Shown piece by piece: positions 1 to 6,235 of a DNA stretch of 8,225 nt. Position numbers and translations under genes: made by a program. Within the stretch, counting starts at the first letter, position 1. Every line of letters begins with the position of its first letter. Under the pieces are notes generated by a model that worked only from the letters and a program-made list of their open reading frames with translations, did no database searches and was not told where the DNA came from. The DNA is from an uncultured Chloroflexota bacterium. Its GTDB lineage: Bacteria; Chloroflexota; Chloroflexia; Chloroflexales; Roseiflexaceae. The stretch lies in NCBI GenBank assembly GCA_903871975.1, contig CAIQIY010000033.1:1-8225 (forward strand). The letters are read 5' to 3'.

Positions 1-763
1 CGGCCATGTCGACGCCGCCGGTTGGCCAGCCTGCGGCGGCTGCGCGCTGCTCCCATTCGGCGACGAACGCAGCACGTTCGCGGCTGGCGCGTGGGCTGTC
101 GGGTGCGCGGCCGTATGACATCACCGAGCAAAACTCGGGGTGGGTGTGGCTGCAGTGATAGCACTCGAAGAAGTTCTCGGCGACGATCTTCCAGTTGGCG
201 GCGACGAGATGGCGCTCGATGTGGGCGACGCGCGTGCTGCCGAGCTGGTAGCGGCCGAAGAAGTGCGCGATGTCGTCGGCGATGTGTGCAAAGGGCGGTG
301 GTTGCTCGGCGGCACACACGAAGATCAGCCCTTCGACGAGGTGAACGTGCACCCGCTGCAGGGCATATGCACCTCGCTCGAAGCCGTCGGGCATGTGGCG
401 TGCCTGCACCAGGGCTCCGGTATCGTCGTATACCCAGGCGTGATACGGACACACGAGGCGATGCGCCTGACCGGCTTCGTCGCGACAGATGCGCGAGCCG
501 CGATGTCGGCAGACGTTGAAGAACGCGCGGATGGTGCCATCGCTGCCGTGCAGGATGATCAGTGATTCGCCGGCGATCTGGTATGTTCGATAGTCGCCGG
601 GGCTGGCGATCTGGCTGATGTGCGCGGCGAACAGCCACTGGCGCATGAAGATGCGCTCGACATCGCGTTCGAAGATGGTGGGATCGGTATAGAACGCCCG
701 GGGCAACGTGAAACCGCTGCGGCGCTGATCGATCCGCGCGGCGATTGTCGTGTCATCCATCAT
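1..763 (-). CDS. Rieske non-heme iron oxygenase, large (alpha) subunit, partial (C-terminus outside window)
   Basis: The visible 254 residues carry a complete Rieske [2Fe-2S] site: C85-x-H87 within NVCRHRGSRIC and C105-P-Y-H108. The start of the catalytic domain follows, with the mononuclear iron motif ENFFECYHCSHTH (E200, H203, H208). Family members take electrons from a separate reductase and hydroxylate or demethylate small organic substrates in the cytoplasm. Dioxygenases of the naphthalene type have Asp as the residue bridging the two metal sites; here it is Glu, as in carnitine monooxygenase (CntA). The N-terminal pattern (LPRAFYTDP, GDYRTYQIAGES) also fits the CntA / glycine-betaine oxygenase (GbcA) branch. 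Substrate is inferred only. The start at 763 has AAGGAG (772-777) 8 nt upstream; the next codon is also ATG. Relatives run to roughly 350-430 aa, so a third or more is off the edge. No reductase gene is visible. Confidence 0.93.
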   Translation of the reverse strand, partial: MMDDTTIAARIDQRRSGFTLPRAFYTDPTIFERDVERIFMRQWLFAAHISQIASPGDYRTYQIAGESLIILHGSDGTIRAFFNVCRHRGSRICRDEAGQAHRLVCPYHAWVYDDTGALVQARHMPDGFERGAYALQRVHVHLVEGLIFVCAAEQPPPFAHIADDIAHFFGRYQLGSTRVAHIERHLVAANWKIVAENFFECYHCSHTHPEFCSVMSYGRAPDSPRASRERAAFVAEWEQRAAAAGWPTGGVDMA

Positions 764-841
764 TCATGATGCTCCTTCGGTGATGGTCATCCAGCGGCGG
801 TATCGATGGCACAGCGCTGCCACGCCGCGACGATGGGTCGG

Positions 842-2212
842 TCATTCGGCGGGCCACAGCCCGGCAGCCCGGCCACGCCACCAGGTCATCAGGAAATGGC
901 ACGGCGCCTCGCTCGACAGCATGCAGCCCATCCAGCGCACCATCGGTCGCAGCTGCTGCCCGTCCAGGTCGATCATCCAGCGCAGCCGGCGGCCGTCGGT
1001 CGCGTGCATGATGCGCTGCGCCCACGCCAGTGCGGCGGCGCGGCGTTCCGGCAGCCGCGCGATCACCGGCAGCGCAGCGGTGAGCGTTCGATAGAGCGAG
1101 TCGCTCCAGCGGACATCGGAATACCAGCCGAAGAATTCGCCCGGAAATGGTGGCGTGTCGTTGCGACGGACCCCGGTGGGTTGCCAGGTGCGTCGCTCGA
1201 CATCGATGTCGATCCAGTAGTGCTGGTGGCCGGCGTCATCCATCCCCAGCTGGGCGAACTCCCACCAGACCTCGAGCGTGTGCCGGAGCGCGTGCGCCTG
1301 ATCGTCGGCCGATGCACCGAATACCTCTGGCAGGATGTGTGCGAGTACGTCGGCAGCTTCGATGATGAAGGCGGCGAGACACACCCGCTCGAATTCCAGG
1401 ACCCGTGCCCGGCCGGCGTCGTGCCAGTCGCCCAGATACGACTGCGTGCGCCATTGGCTCAGTGTGGCCAGGCGCAATGCTTCGGTGCGGTGACGATCGG
1501 CGCCGCTCACGTGCCAGGCCAATGCCTGCGCCAGCACGTAGGTGGCATTGCAGTAGCTGTTGGTCAGATTCCACGGTTTGCTGTCGATCGGATGCTGCAG
1601 GTTCCAGATCTGATAGTCGCGTTGCTGGAGGAAGTCGGCGATGTCGCACACCATGCGGTCGATGATCTGGCGCTCGGATGCATCGGCGAACGGCCGGTAG
1701 TGATACAGGCCAAGCATTGCGGCATGGTACTGGTCGGGCGTCGAGTGGTCTTTCGGCACTTGGCCGTATGGCTTGCCGAGCCAGCCGGCTCGTCCGCGTG
1801 CGACGCCGTCGTCGTAGATCAGTCGCAGTGCGGTCAGGGCACGGCCGGCTTCTCGCAGTGCGTCCGGTTCGCCGGTCGCGGCAAGCCGCGCGGCCTGAGC
1901 CTGCAGATACAGCCCGGCCGAGTAGATCGAGTTCTCGAACGTCATGCCCTCGTCGCGCGCCGCTTCGCTCGTGGCACCGCCGTCGTCGTACACGCCTTCG
2001 ACGCTGTGGTCGCTGATGCCGTGCGTGTCTGCCGGGCCCATCGGGCGGAGGTGCTCTGGGCCGGTGATCAGCACCAGCGAGTAACACAGGCCGTTCGGCG
2101 CGAACCAGGCACGCTCCAACATCTGTTGCAACCGCGCGGCCTTCGCGGCCAACGGCAGTGCGGCGAGCCCGGGCAGCAATTCAATGGCCTCAAGCGAGAC
2201 ATAATCAACCAC
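842..2212 (-). CDS. Uncharacterised helical protein, possibly alpha/alpha-toroid (six-hairpin glycosidase-like)
   Basis: I do not recognise a named family. The 456-aa product has no signal peptide or membrane segment, so it is probably cytoplasmic. It is rich in amphipathic helices with many aromatic and polar residues, including MTFENSIYSAG (about 90-100), GWLGKPYG (143-150), KDHSTPDQYH (154-163) and WNLTNSYCNATY (214-225). Repeated helix-turn units with conserved Trp, Tyr, Asp and His are typical of six-hairpin glycosidase-like folds; that placement is inference. A GTG start at 2212 is chosen because AGGAGG lies 5 nt upstream. An in-frame ATG at 2308 or GTG at 2392 would add 32 or 60 residues, but neither has a good SD and the latter overlaps a hairpin. 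It lies between an amidohydrolase and a Rieske oxygenase on the same strand, suggesting a role in the same catabolic route. Confidence 0.82.
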   Translation of the reverse strand: MVDYVSLEAIELLPGLAALPLAAKAARLQQMLERAWFAPNGLCYSLVLITGPEHLRPMGPADTHGISDHSVEGVYDDGGATSEAARDEGMTFENSIYSAGLYLQAQAARLAATGEPDALREAGRALTALRLIYDDGVARGRAGWLGKPYGQVPKDHSTPDQYHAAMLGLYHYRPFADASERQIIDRMVCDIADFLQQRDYQIWNLQHPIDSKPWNLTNSYCNATYVLAQALAWHVSGADRHRTEALRLATLSQWRTQSYLGDWHDAGRARVLEFERVCLAAFIIEAADVLAHILPEVFGASADDQAHALRHTLEVWWEFAQLGMDDAGHQHYWIDIDVERRTWQPTGVRRNDTPPFPGEFFGWYSDVRWSDSLYRTLTAALPVIARLPERRAAALAWAQRIMHATDGRRLRWMIDLDGQQLRPMVRWMGCMLSSEAPCHFLMTWWRGRAAGLWPAE

Positions 2213-2217
2213 CGGAA

Positions 2218-2223
2218 CCTCCT
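2218..2223 (-). promoter_or_regulatory. Ribosome binding site AGGAGG that decides a GTG start
   Basis: A full AGGAGG sits 5 nt before a GTG codon at 2212 on the minus strand. It is the best ribosome binding site near the 5' end of this reading frame and is the reason for preferring the GTG over the upstream in-frame ATG at 2308. Confidence 0.65.
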
Positions 2224-2391
2224 CACCATGCCGGGCTTGCCAACCCGATCGCACTGCGCGAGCGGCGGCCGTCGAACCGAGCCGCCACTCGGCGACGACC
2301 AGGATCATGCCATCGGAACCATCGTCGGCTGTCCGGCCAGCCGCGCCATCGAGCAGTCGTCCGGGCAGGACAACACGCGCTTCACGGGCCA

Positions 2392-2411
2392 CCGGGCAGC
2401 ATCCTGCCCGG
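2392..2411 (-). terminator. GC-rich stem-loop after the amidohydrolase gene (possible terminator or processing hairpin)
   Basis: CCGGGCAG (2392-2399) and CTGCCCGG (2404-2411) form a perfect 8-bp stem with a 4-nt loop, 38 nt past the amidohydrolase stop. No T-run follows on either strand, so it is not a classical intrinsic terminator. It may attenuate read-through or stabilise the upstream mRNA. Confidence 0.35.
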
Positions 2412-2449
2412 CTGCACCCATGACGGCGCTGTCCGGGCGACCCGCAGCG

Positions 2450-3754
2450 TCAATACCACTCACCGATGCGTCGTGCGCCATGCCGCACCGGTTGGCGCGC
2501 CTGATGCGCCGCCTCTGCCAGCAGTTCGACCGGATCGAGCCACACGCCGCCGCGCATCACCGCCTGGACGGCGCGCGCCGCGCGAATGTCGGCCAACGGA
2601 TCGCCACGCACCACGACCAGGTCGGCCAGAAAGCCCGGTGCGATCGTTCCCACCTGGTGCCCCCACCCGAGTGCCTGCGCTGCGCGGCTCGTCGACGCCG
2701 CCAATGCCTCGGCGGGAGTCATGCCGCACGCAACCAGCTGGTCAAGCTCGTCGTGCAGGCTGAAGCCGGGCATCACCTGGACGAATGGCGTATCGCTGCC
2801 GGCGACGATGCGCGCGCCACGCTCGATCAGCAGCGAGCTCATGATCTGCAGGCCTGCCAGCGCGCGCACCCACACGTGGCGCCGCGCGGCCGGCATGCCG
2901 CGTGGATATTGCTCATGCCACCAGCGCGCCACATCCGGCGGCACGAACGGCTGATGCGGCAAGCACTGCTGCGACGGCTGGTCGTTGCGGCCGATCGCAT
3001 GCCACACCACCCGGGTCAGCGTCAGCCAGGTGCCACGCTCGACGACCAGTTGCACCAGCGGTGCGACACGCTCCGGCGCCAAGTCGGGCCACAGATCGAG
3101 CCAGTGCACCCCTGCGGCACGCCGCTCGGGCCATAGCGCCTCGGCAAACCCCGACAGATGCTCAATCTCGTCGAGTCCGGCCTCGATTGCCTCGCGGGCA
3201 TCGGCATGGTTCTGCAGGTGGGCCACCGTGAAGCGGCCATGGCGCTGCGCCTGATCGAGTGCCGCGAAGAAGCATGCCCGGTCGAGACTGGCATACAGCT
3301 TGATCTGGTCGACGCCGGCAGCGACCAGTCGATCGACGCATTCGCGTGCTGCACCCGGGGTGTGCACAATCTCGGCCATCGGTGTCCACGAGAACGGAAC
3401 GCCCGGGCCATCGATGAGCGGGCCACAGCAGCACAGCCGTGGGGCGCGCGCCAGTGGCGCATTCCAGCGCGTGCGTCGCTCGAGGATCTCCTCGAGCGCG
3501 CAGCCGGTGTCACGGACACTGGTCACGCCATGGGCCAAAAAGAGCGGCGCCTGCCAGTCATCGCTGTGAACATGGGTGTCGATCAGGCCGGGAATGATGG
3601 TGGCCCCGGCAAACTCGCGACGCATCAGTCCGCTGGAAAGCTCGGCCACGGGGCAGATCTCGACGATGCGGTCGCCGGCCACGATGACGGCATGCGCATG
3701 GCGTACGCCGTCGGTGGTCAGGACACTGCCACAGACCGCGATCGGTACGCTCAT
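2450..3754 (-). CDS. Metal-dependent amidohydrolase (imidazolonepropionase/prolidase-like)
   Basis: This 434-aa protein has the full amidohydrolase-superfamily metal site in order: HxH at H61/H63 in IDTHVHSDD, the lysine expected to be carboxylated at K152 (QIKLYAS), H179 (VAHLQNH), H199 (IEHLSG) and the catalytic D321 (AGSDTP). An N-terminal beta-sandwich segment precedes IIPGLIDTHVH. The C-terminal segment (GTIAPGFLADLVVVRGDPL) returns to that domain, as in cytoplasmic enzymes that hydrolyse C-N bonds of small or cyclic amides. The substrate cannot be read from sequence. The ATG at 3754 overlaps the previous stop in an ATGA arrangement and has GAGG (3761-3764) 6 nt upstream, so translation is probably coupled to the hydrolase gene. 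Length is normal for the family. A run of three Cys at 108-110 is unusual but not diagnostic. Confidence 0.93.
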   Translation of the reverse strand: MSVPIAVCGSVLTTDGVRHAHAVIVAGDRIVEICPVAELSSGLMRREFAGATIIPGLIDTHVHSDDWQAPLFLAHGVTSVRDTGCALEEILERRTRWNAPLARAPRLCCCGPLIDGPGVPFSWTPMAEIVHTPGAARECVDRLVAAGVDQIKLYASLDRACFFAALDQAQRHGRFTVAHLQNHADAREAIEAGLDEIEHLSGFAEALWPERRAAGVHWLDLWPDLAPERVAPLVQLVVERGTWLTLTRVVWHAIGRNDQPSQQCLPHQPFVPPDVARWWHEQYPRGMPAARRHVWVRALAGLQIMSSLLIERGARIVAGSDTPFVQVMPGFSLHDELDQLVACGMTPAEALAASTSRAAQALGWGHQVGTIAPGFLADLVVVRGDPLADIRAARAVQAVMRGGVWLDPVELLAEAAHQARQPVRHGARRIGEWY

Positions 3755-4515
3755 CCGACACCTCGCGCATCGGCGTGTTCCAGCAGGAAGCTCGTGCCTG
3801 CGTGCCGCCAGGCATCGGGCAACGCGTGGTCATGCCCCTCGACGACGTGCAGCCGCGCCGCGCTGTGTTCCAGCCCCAGGGCCGCTTCGGCGTGCCACAA
3901 CGCGGCGGCGAACGCCAGGCATCGCTCGCTGCCCACGCGGCGATCGGCAGCTCCGATGGCGATGAATACCGCTCGCCCCGCCAATGCGGCCGCCTGTGGC
4001 ACCAGATCGAGCGCGGCGGCGGCAGGCTGCTCCCGGATTGATGCGAACTCGCGGAGCACACGCCAGTCGATGACGGGGGCCAGCGCCGCGACGGCGTCGA
4101 TGGCCGGTTCGCGCAGCGCCAGACGCAATGCGGCGTAGGCGCCGCGTGATACCCCACAGATGACCAGCGGCCCGGGTGGTAGCCGGGCGCGGCTGCGCGC
4201 GATCTGCGCCAGCGCCCAGTCGCCCCAGTTGGCGAAGGGGTCGATGCCCTGTGCGACATGCTCCGCCAGCCCGTCGATTCCGGCCGCAGCACCATCGTGC
4301 CAGTCGCCGTGGCATGGCAGATCCAGGCTCAGCACCGCCAGCGCCGCCGCATGCGCCCGGTCGGCAGCGATGCGATGGGGCCAGCTCGTCAATGCATCTG
4401 CCCGACTGCCGGCCAGCGTCACCAGCATGCCACGGGCGGGCTGATCGTCCGGCAGCAGGAGTGTTGCCCCATGATCGACGTTCGTCGCATCCTCATGCAG
4501 AGTCATCATCACCAT
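3751..4515 (-). CDS. Alpha/beta hydrolase (esterase/peptidase-like)
   Basis: With the start at 4515 the product has 254 residues and an alpha/beta-hydrolase layout. SLDLPCHGD (about 63-71) matches the strand and turn that usually reads DxxGHG. GVSRGAY carries the GxSxG nucleophile S123, GAADRR supplies the likely acid D191, and EGHDHALPD the likely base H228 or H230. No signal peptide is seen, so it is probably cytoplasmic. It is likely to cleave an ester or similar bond in a small substrate, but the substrate is unknown. The open frame reaches 4653, beyond the promoter at 4558-4586, so only starts downstream of that promoter are possible: ATG 4515, 4509 or 4506. The SD is weak (GGG at 4516-4518), which leaves the exact start open; 4509 is also plausible. 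It is the first gene of the minus-strand block and overlaps the amidohydrolase by 4 bp. Confidence 0.88.
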   Translation of the reverse strand: MVMMTLHEDATNVDHGATLLLPDDQPARGMLVTLAGSRADALTSWPHRIAADRAHAAALAVLSLDLPCHGDWHDGAAAGIDGLAEHVAQGIDPFANWGDWALAQIARSRARLPPGPLVICGVSRGAYAALRLALREPAIDAVAALAPVIDWRVLREFASIREQPAAAALDLVPQAAALAGRAVFIAIGAADRRVGSERCLAFAAALWHAEAALGLEHSAARLHVVEGHDHALPDAWRHAGTSFLLEHADARGVG

Positions 4516-4533
4516 CCCGACTACATCGTCGAT

Positions 4534-4544
4534 TGGTCTGACCA
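4534..4544. repeat. Small palindrome TGGTCTGACCA in the leader, candidate operator
   Basis: TGGTC and GACCA flank a single central base, about 7-17 nt downstream of the predicted minus-strand transcription start. Two further GTGGT-type repeats lie between it and the -10 box (GGTGGTCG, then GGTGGTCA on the minus strand). A repressor site here would block the left operon. This is inference from symmetry and position only. Confidence 0.3.
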
Positions 4545-4557
4545 CCCGACCACCACG

Positions 4558-4586
4558 ACTATAGCGATAGCGAGACGATCTGTCAA
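4558..4586 (-). promoter_or_regulatory. Sigma70-type promoter of the left (minus-strand) operon
   Basis: On the minus strand TTGACA (4586-4581) is followed by a 17-bp spacer and TATAGT (4563-4558). This is a perfect -35, a one-mismatch -10 and ideal spacing. Transcription should start near 4551, giving a leader of about 36 nt before the ATG at 4515. Confidence 0.8.
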
Positions 4587-4625
4587 GATATCGCGCACTG
4601 CGGGGGTGTGTTTGCATGGGGAGCG

Positions 4626-4654
4626 TTGACGATTGACCACACACCGGATACAAT
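4626..4654 (+). promoter_or_regulatory. Sigma70-type promoter of the YbjN-like gene
   Basis: TTGACG (4626-4631), a 17-bp spacer and TACAAT (4649-4654) each differ from consensus at one position. Start is expected near 4661. The -35 boxes of this and the divergent promoter are only 39 bp apart, so one bound regulator could affect both. Confidence 0.72.
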
Positions 4655-4660
4655 GTCGGT

Positions 4661-4854
4661 GCGGTCAGGGACGATCGTGATCACTGTCGGCTGCGTTGGT
4701 GTCCGGCCACATCTGGCTCTACCGTCGCGGTGTAGCCGATGCGCCGCGAATGACTCCCAGCTGGGCGACCGGCAAACCCTGCAGCCGGGCTGCGGCCGCG
4801 CAGTTGGCCGATGACCTTCGCCGTTGTAGGGCTGCGATGCACAGTGGAGGAACC
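4661..4854 (+). other. Long, structured 5' leader of the YbjN-like gene
   Basis: About 194 nt separate the predicted start of transcription from the ATG. The leader contains a hairpin at 4715-4737 (10 paired positions with one mismatch and one G-T wobble, loop TCG). A GC-rich region with GCAGC/GCTGC arms follows near 4782. A tiny reading frame MRRE lies at 4739-4753. The main frame stays open upstream to a TTG at 4696, but that start lacks an SD. No known riboswitch is recognised. Confidence 0.4.
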
Positions 4855-5283
4855 ATGGTCCTGGGATCGCTGTTCGGTGGGTACAACTTTCAATCCACCA
4901 TTCGTGACTACTGTCGCAGTGCCGGTTGGGAGATCGCCGATCTTGAGGATCGCAGCGCGCGCCTCGAGTTTCACATGGATTCGGGCCGACAGCAGGTAGT
5001 GTTCATCACCCAACACGAGAAGGTGATCGGGTTCGCGGTGCCGAGCGTCATGAGCTATGAATCGGCCGATGACATCGATGCCGACATCGCCATCGAGCTG
5101 CTCGAGCGCAATTCCCGATTGAATATCGGGTTCTGGTGCCTGGCGACGGTCGACGACGAATTCACGTTCACCGCGATGTACAACATCGATCGTGAGCAGC
5201 TCAACGCCGAGGCGTTCGCCAACATCGTCAACCTCCTGATCTCCGAGTGCGACGCGGTCGAGGGCGAGTACGACGAAGAATAA
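4855..5283 (+). CDS. YbjN-domain-like small acidic protein
   Basis: The 142-aa product has the size and strand pattern of YbjN-type domains, which share the fold of type III secretion chaperones. DYCRSAGWEI begins a short helix, then alternating strands follow (ARLEFHMD, QQVVFITQHE, IGFAVPSV). An IELLERNSRLNIGFWCL segment and the strand pair DEFTFTAMYNID come before a C-terminal helix (AEAFANIVNLLISECD) and an acidic tail (EGEYDEE). Such proteins are non-enzymatic and often described as sensory or chaperone-like; no specific partner can be named. The ATG at 4855 has GGAGG 4 nt upstream, making it a better start than the upstream in-frame TTG 4696. It has its own promoter and a terminator-like hairpin just after the stop, so it is probably monocistronic. 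Confidence 0.72.
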   Translation: MVLGSLFGGYNFQSTIRDYCRSAGWEIADLEDRSARLEFHMDSGRQQVVFITQHEKVIGFAVPSVMSYESADDIDADIAIELLERNSRLNIGFWCLATVDDEFTFTAMYNIDREQLNAEAFANIVNLLISECDAVEGEYDEE

Positions 5284-5296
5284 TGCCGCCGTGCAT

Positions 5297-5326
5297 GACG
5301 ACCGACGAGCTGGCTCGTCGGTCGTC
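5297..5326 (+). terminator. Perfect 13-bp stem-loop after the YbjN-like gene
   Basis: GACGACCGACGAG (5297-5309) and its exact complement (5314-5326) enclose a CTGG loop, 13 nt past the stop. The tail TGCTTC is only mildly T-rich. Strength and position make it a likely transcription terminator. Confidence 0.68.
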
Positions 5327-5778
5327 TGCTTCAACCCACTGCCATGATTGTCAGCTGACCGGTACACCGTGTTCACGCGATACGAGCGAGGCGCTGGGTC
5401 GCCTGTGCTCGCGCAGGATCGGTGCTGCGTGGCCGGTGTTCGCCATCGGCAGTTCGCCCGTGACCTTGGCATCATGCCGGAGCCTCCTGCCGTCATCGGG
5501 GGAACGCGCCGATACCGTGCGCCGACCCGGGTTCAACATGACCGCTGGTTCGACCGGCCTGCACGTGCGTCGACAACCGCAGCGACGAGTGCATGACAGA
5601 GCACGCGGCGGTGCGCAGCGAGTGCAGGCGAGCGCCGCGGTCGCCGGAAACCGCGCTCGAGTGGAACGCAGGAAGCGGCACGGCTGATCCCGTTGGCATG
5701 ACGGTCCATGAATATCTGCAGCCGCATCATCACGCACATCGCGATCATCCAGCCGAGCGCGCTGAGCACCGAACTGCG
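5327..5778. other. About 450 bp with no supportable gene
   Basis: All six frames were considered. The longest candidates are Arg/Pro-rich, lack an SD or recognisable domain, or run antisense into neighbours. On the minus strand a 78-codon frame (5769-5533) opens with a hydrophobic stretch (SALGWMIAMCVMM), and another frame ends in PILREHRRPSASLVSREHG near 5351. These could be remains of a decayed gene, but the evidence is too thin to annotate one. Confidence 0.5.
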
Positions 5779-5806
5779 TTGCTGAAGCCAAAATCTGCGC
5801 TACAAT
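5779..5806 (+). promoter_or_regulatory. Probable promoter of the RidA unit
   Basis: TACAAT (5801-5806) is a good -10 box. Sixteen bases upstream is TTGCTG (5779-5784), a weak -35 matching only TTG. A start near 5813 would leave a leader of about 25 nt containing the RidA ribosome binding site. Confidence 0.55.
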
Positions 5807-5837
5807 ACGGGCGTACCGGTTGGATGAAAGGACCATC

Positions 5838-6218
5838 ATGGAGCGCACCATCATCGCCACCGACGCCGCACCGGCCGCCATCGGGCCTTATTCTCAGGCT
5901 GTTGCCGTCGGCGATCTGATCTTCTGCTCCGGACAAATTCCCCTGACCCCCGCTGGCGTGATGCTCGAAGACGACATCGTCGCCCAGACCCACCAGGTAT
6001 TGCAGAATGTGCGTGGCCTGTTGGAAGCTGCGGGGAGCTCACTGGGGCAGGTCATCAAGGCGACGGTCTTCCTCGCCGACATGAACGACTTTGCGGCGAT
6101 GAACGCCGTGTACACCAACTACTTCCCGCAGTCACCGCCGGCACGCTCGACCGTCCAGGTTGCTCGCCTGCCGCGCGATGCGCGGGTCGAAATCGAAGTC
6201 GTCGCGTTGCGTGGTTGA
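5838..6218 (+). CDS. ridA: RidA family reactive enamine/imine deaminase
   Basis: The 126-aa product matches the YjgF/YER057c/UK114 (RidA) family along its whole length: AIGPYSQAV near the N-terminus, SGQIPL (31-36), the KATVFLADMNDF block (74-85) and the signature ARSTVQVARLPRD. R103 and E118 align with E. coli RidA R105 and E120, which bind the carboxylate and activate water. The known reaction is hydrolysis of 2-aminoacrylate-type enamines/imines to keto acids and ammonia in the cytoplasm, protecting PLP enzymes. The presence of R103 argues for an active deaminase rather than an Rid member lacking it. The ATG at 5838 is chosen over an upstream in-frame ATG at or near 5820 because AAAGGA (5827-5832) lies 5 nt before it and the product then has the family's usual length. 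The next gene begins 17 bp after the stop. Confidence 0.95.
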   Translation: MERTIIATDAAPAAIGPYSQAVAVGDLIFCSGQIPLTPAGVMLEDDIVAQTHQVLQNVRGLLEAAGSSLGQVIKATVFLADMNDFAAMNAVYTNYFPQSPPARSTVQVARLPRDARVEIEVVALRG

Positions 6219-6235
6219 TCGAGCAGGAGGTCGCG

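Larger units (their letters stand above)
2213..2449. other. Intergenic gap between amidohydrolase and helical-protein genes
   Basis: This 237-bp stretch separates two same-strand genes that otherwise look co-transcribed. It holds one perfect hairpin (2392-2411) and a second copy of its arm, CCGGGCAG, at 2361-2368. I see no good -35/-10 pair for the downstream gene. The downstream reading frame stays open through to 2392, so part of the gap could be coding if translation starts earlier than the SD-supported GTG. Confidence 0.5.

Noticed and set aside
806..3136. A 776-codon plus-strand open frame
   Set aside because: It lies antisense to the helical-protein and amidohydrolase genes, both with clear motifs or SDs. 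Its translation is His/Arg/Gln-rich with no domain. High GC makes stop-free antisense frames common.
4516..4653. A 46-residue upstream extension of the alpha/beta hydrolase
   Set aside because: It would start upstream of and read through the near-consensus promoter, so the mRNA would not contain it. The residues are Arg/Ser-rich and unlike the family's N-terminus.
4696..4854. A 53-residue upstream extension of the YbjN-like protein from a TTG
   Set aside because: There is no SD at the TTG, the text is Arg/Ala-rich, and the ATG at 4855 has GGAGG directly before it.
4681..5496. A 271-codon minus-strand frame with an AGGAGG before its ATG
   Set aside because: Most of it is the antisense of the YbjN-like gene, and its N-terminal part is Arg/Ser/Thr-rich with no recognisable domain. 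The SD match is likely chance in purine-rich sequence.
5533..5769. A 78-codon minus-strand gene with a hydrophobic N-terminus
   Set aside because: There is no clear SD at its GTG start, the rest of the frame is Arg-rich and domainless, and it sits in the region upstream of the ridA promoter. It is kept only as a possible remnant.
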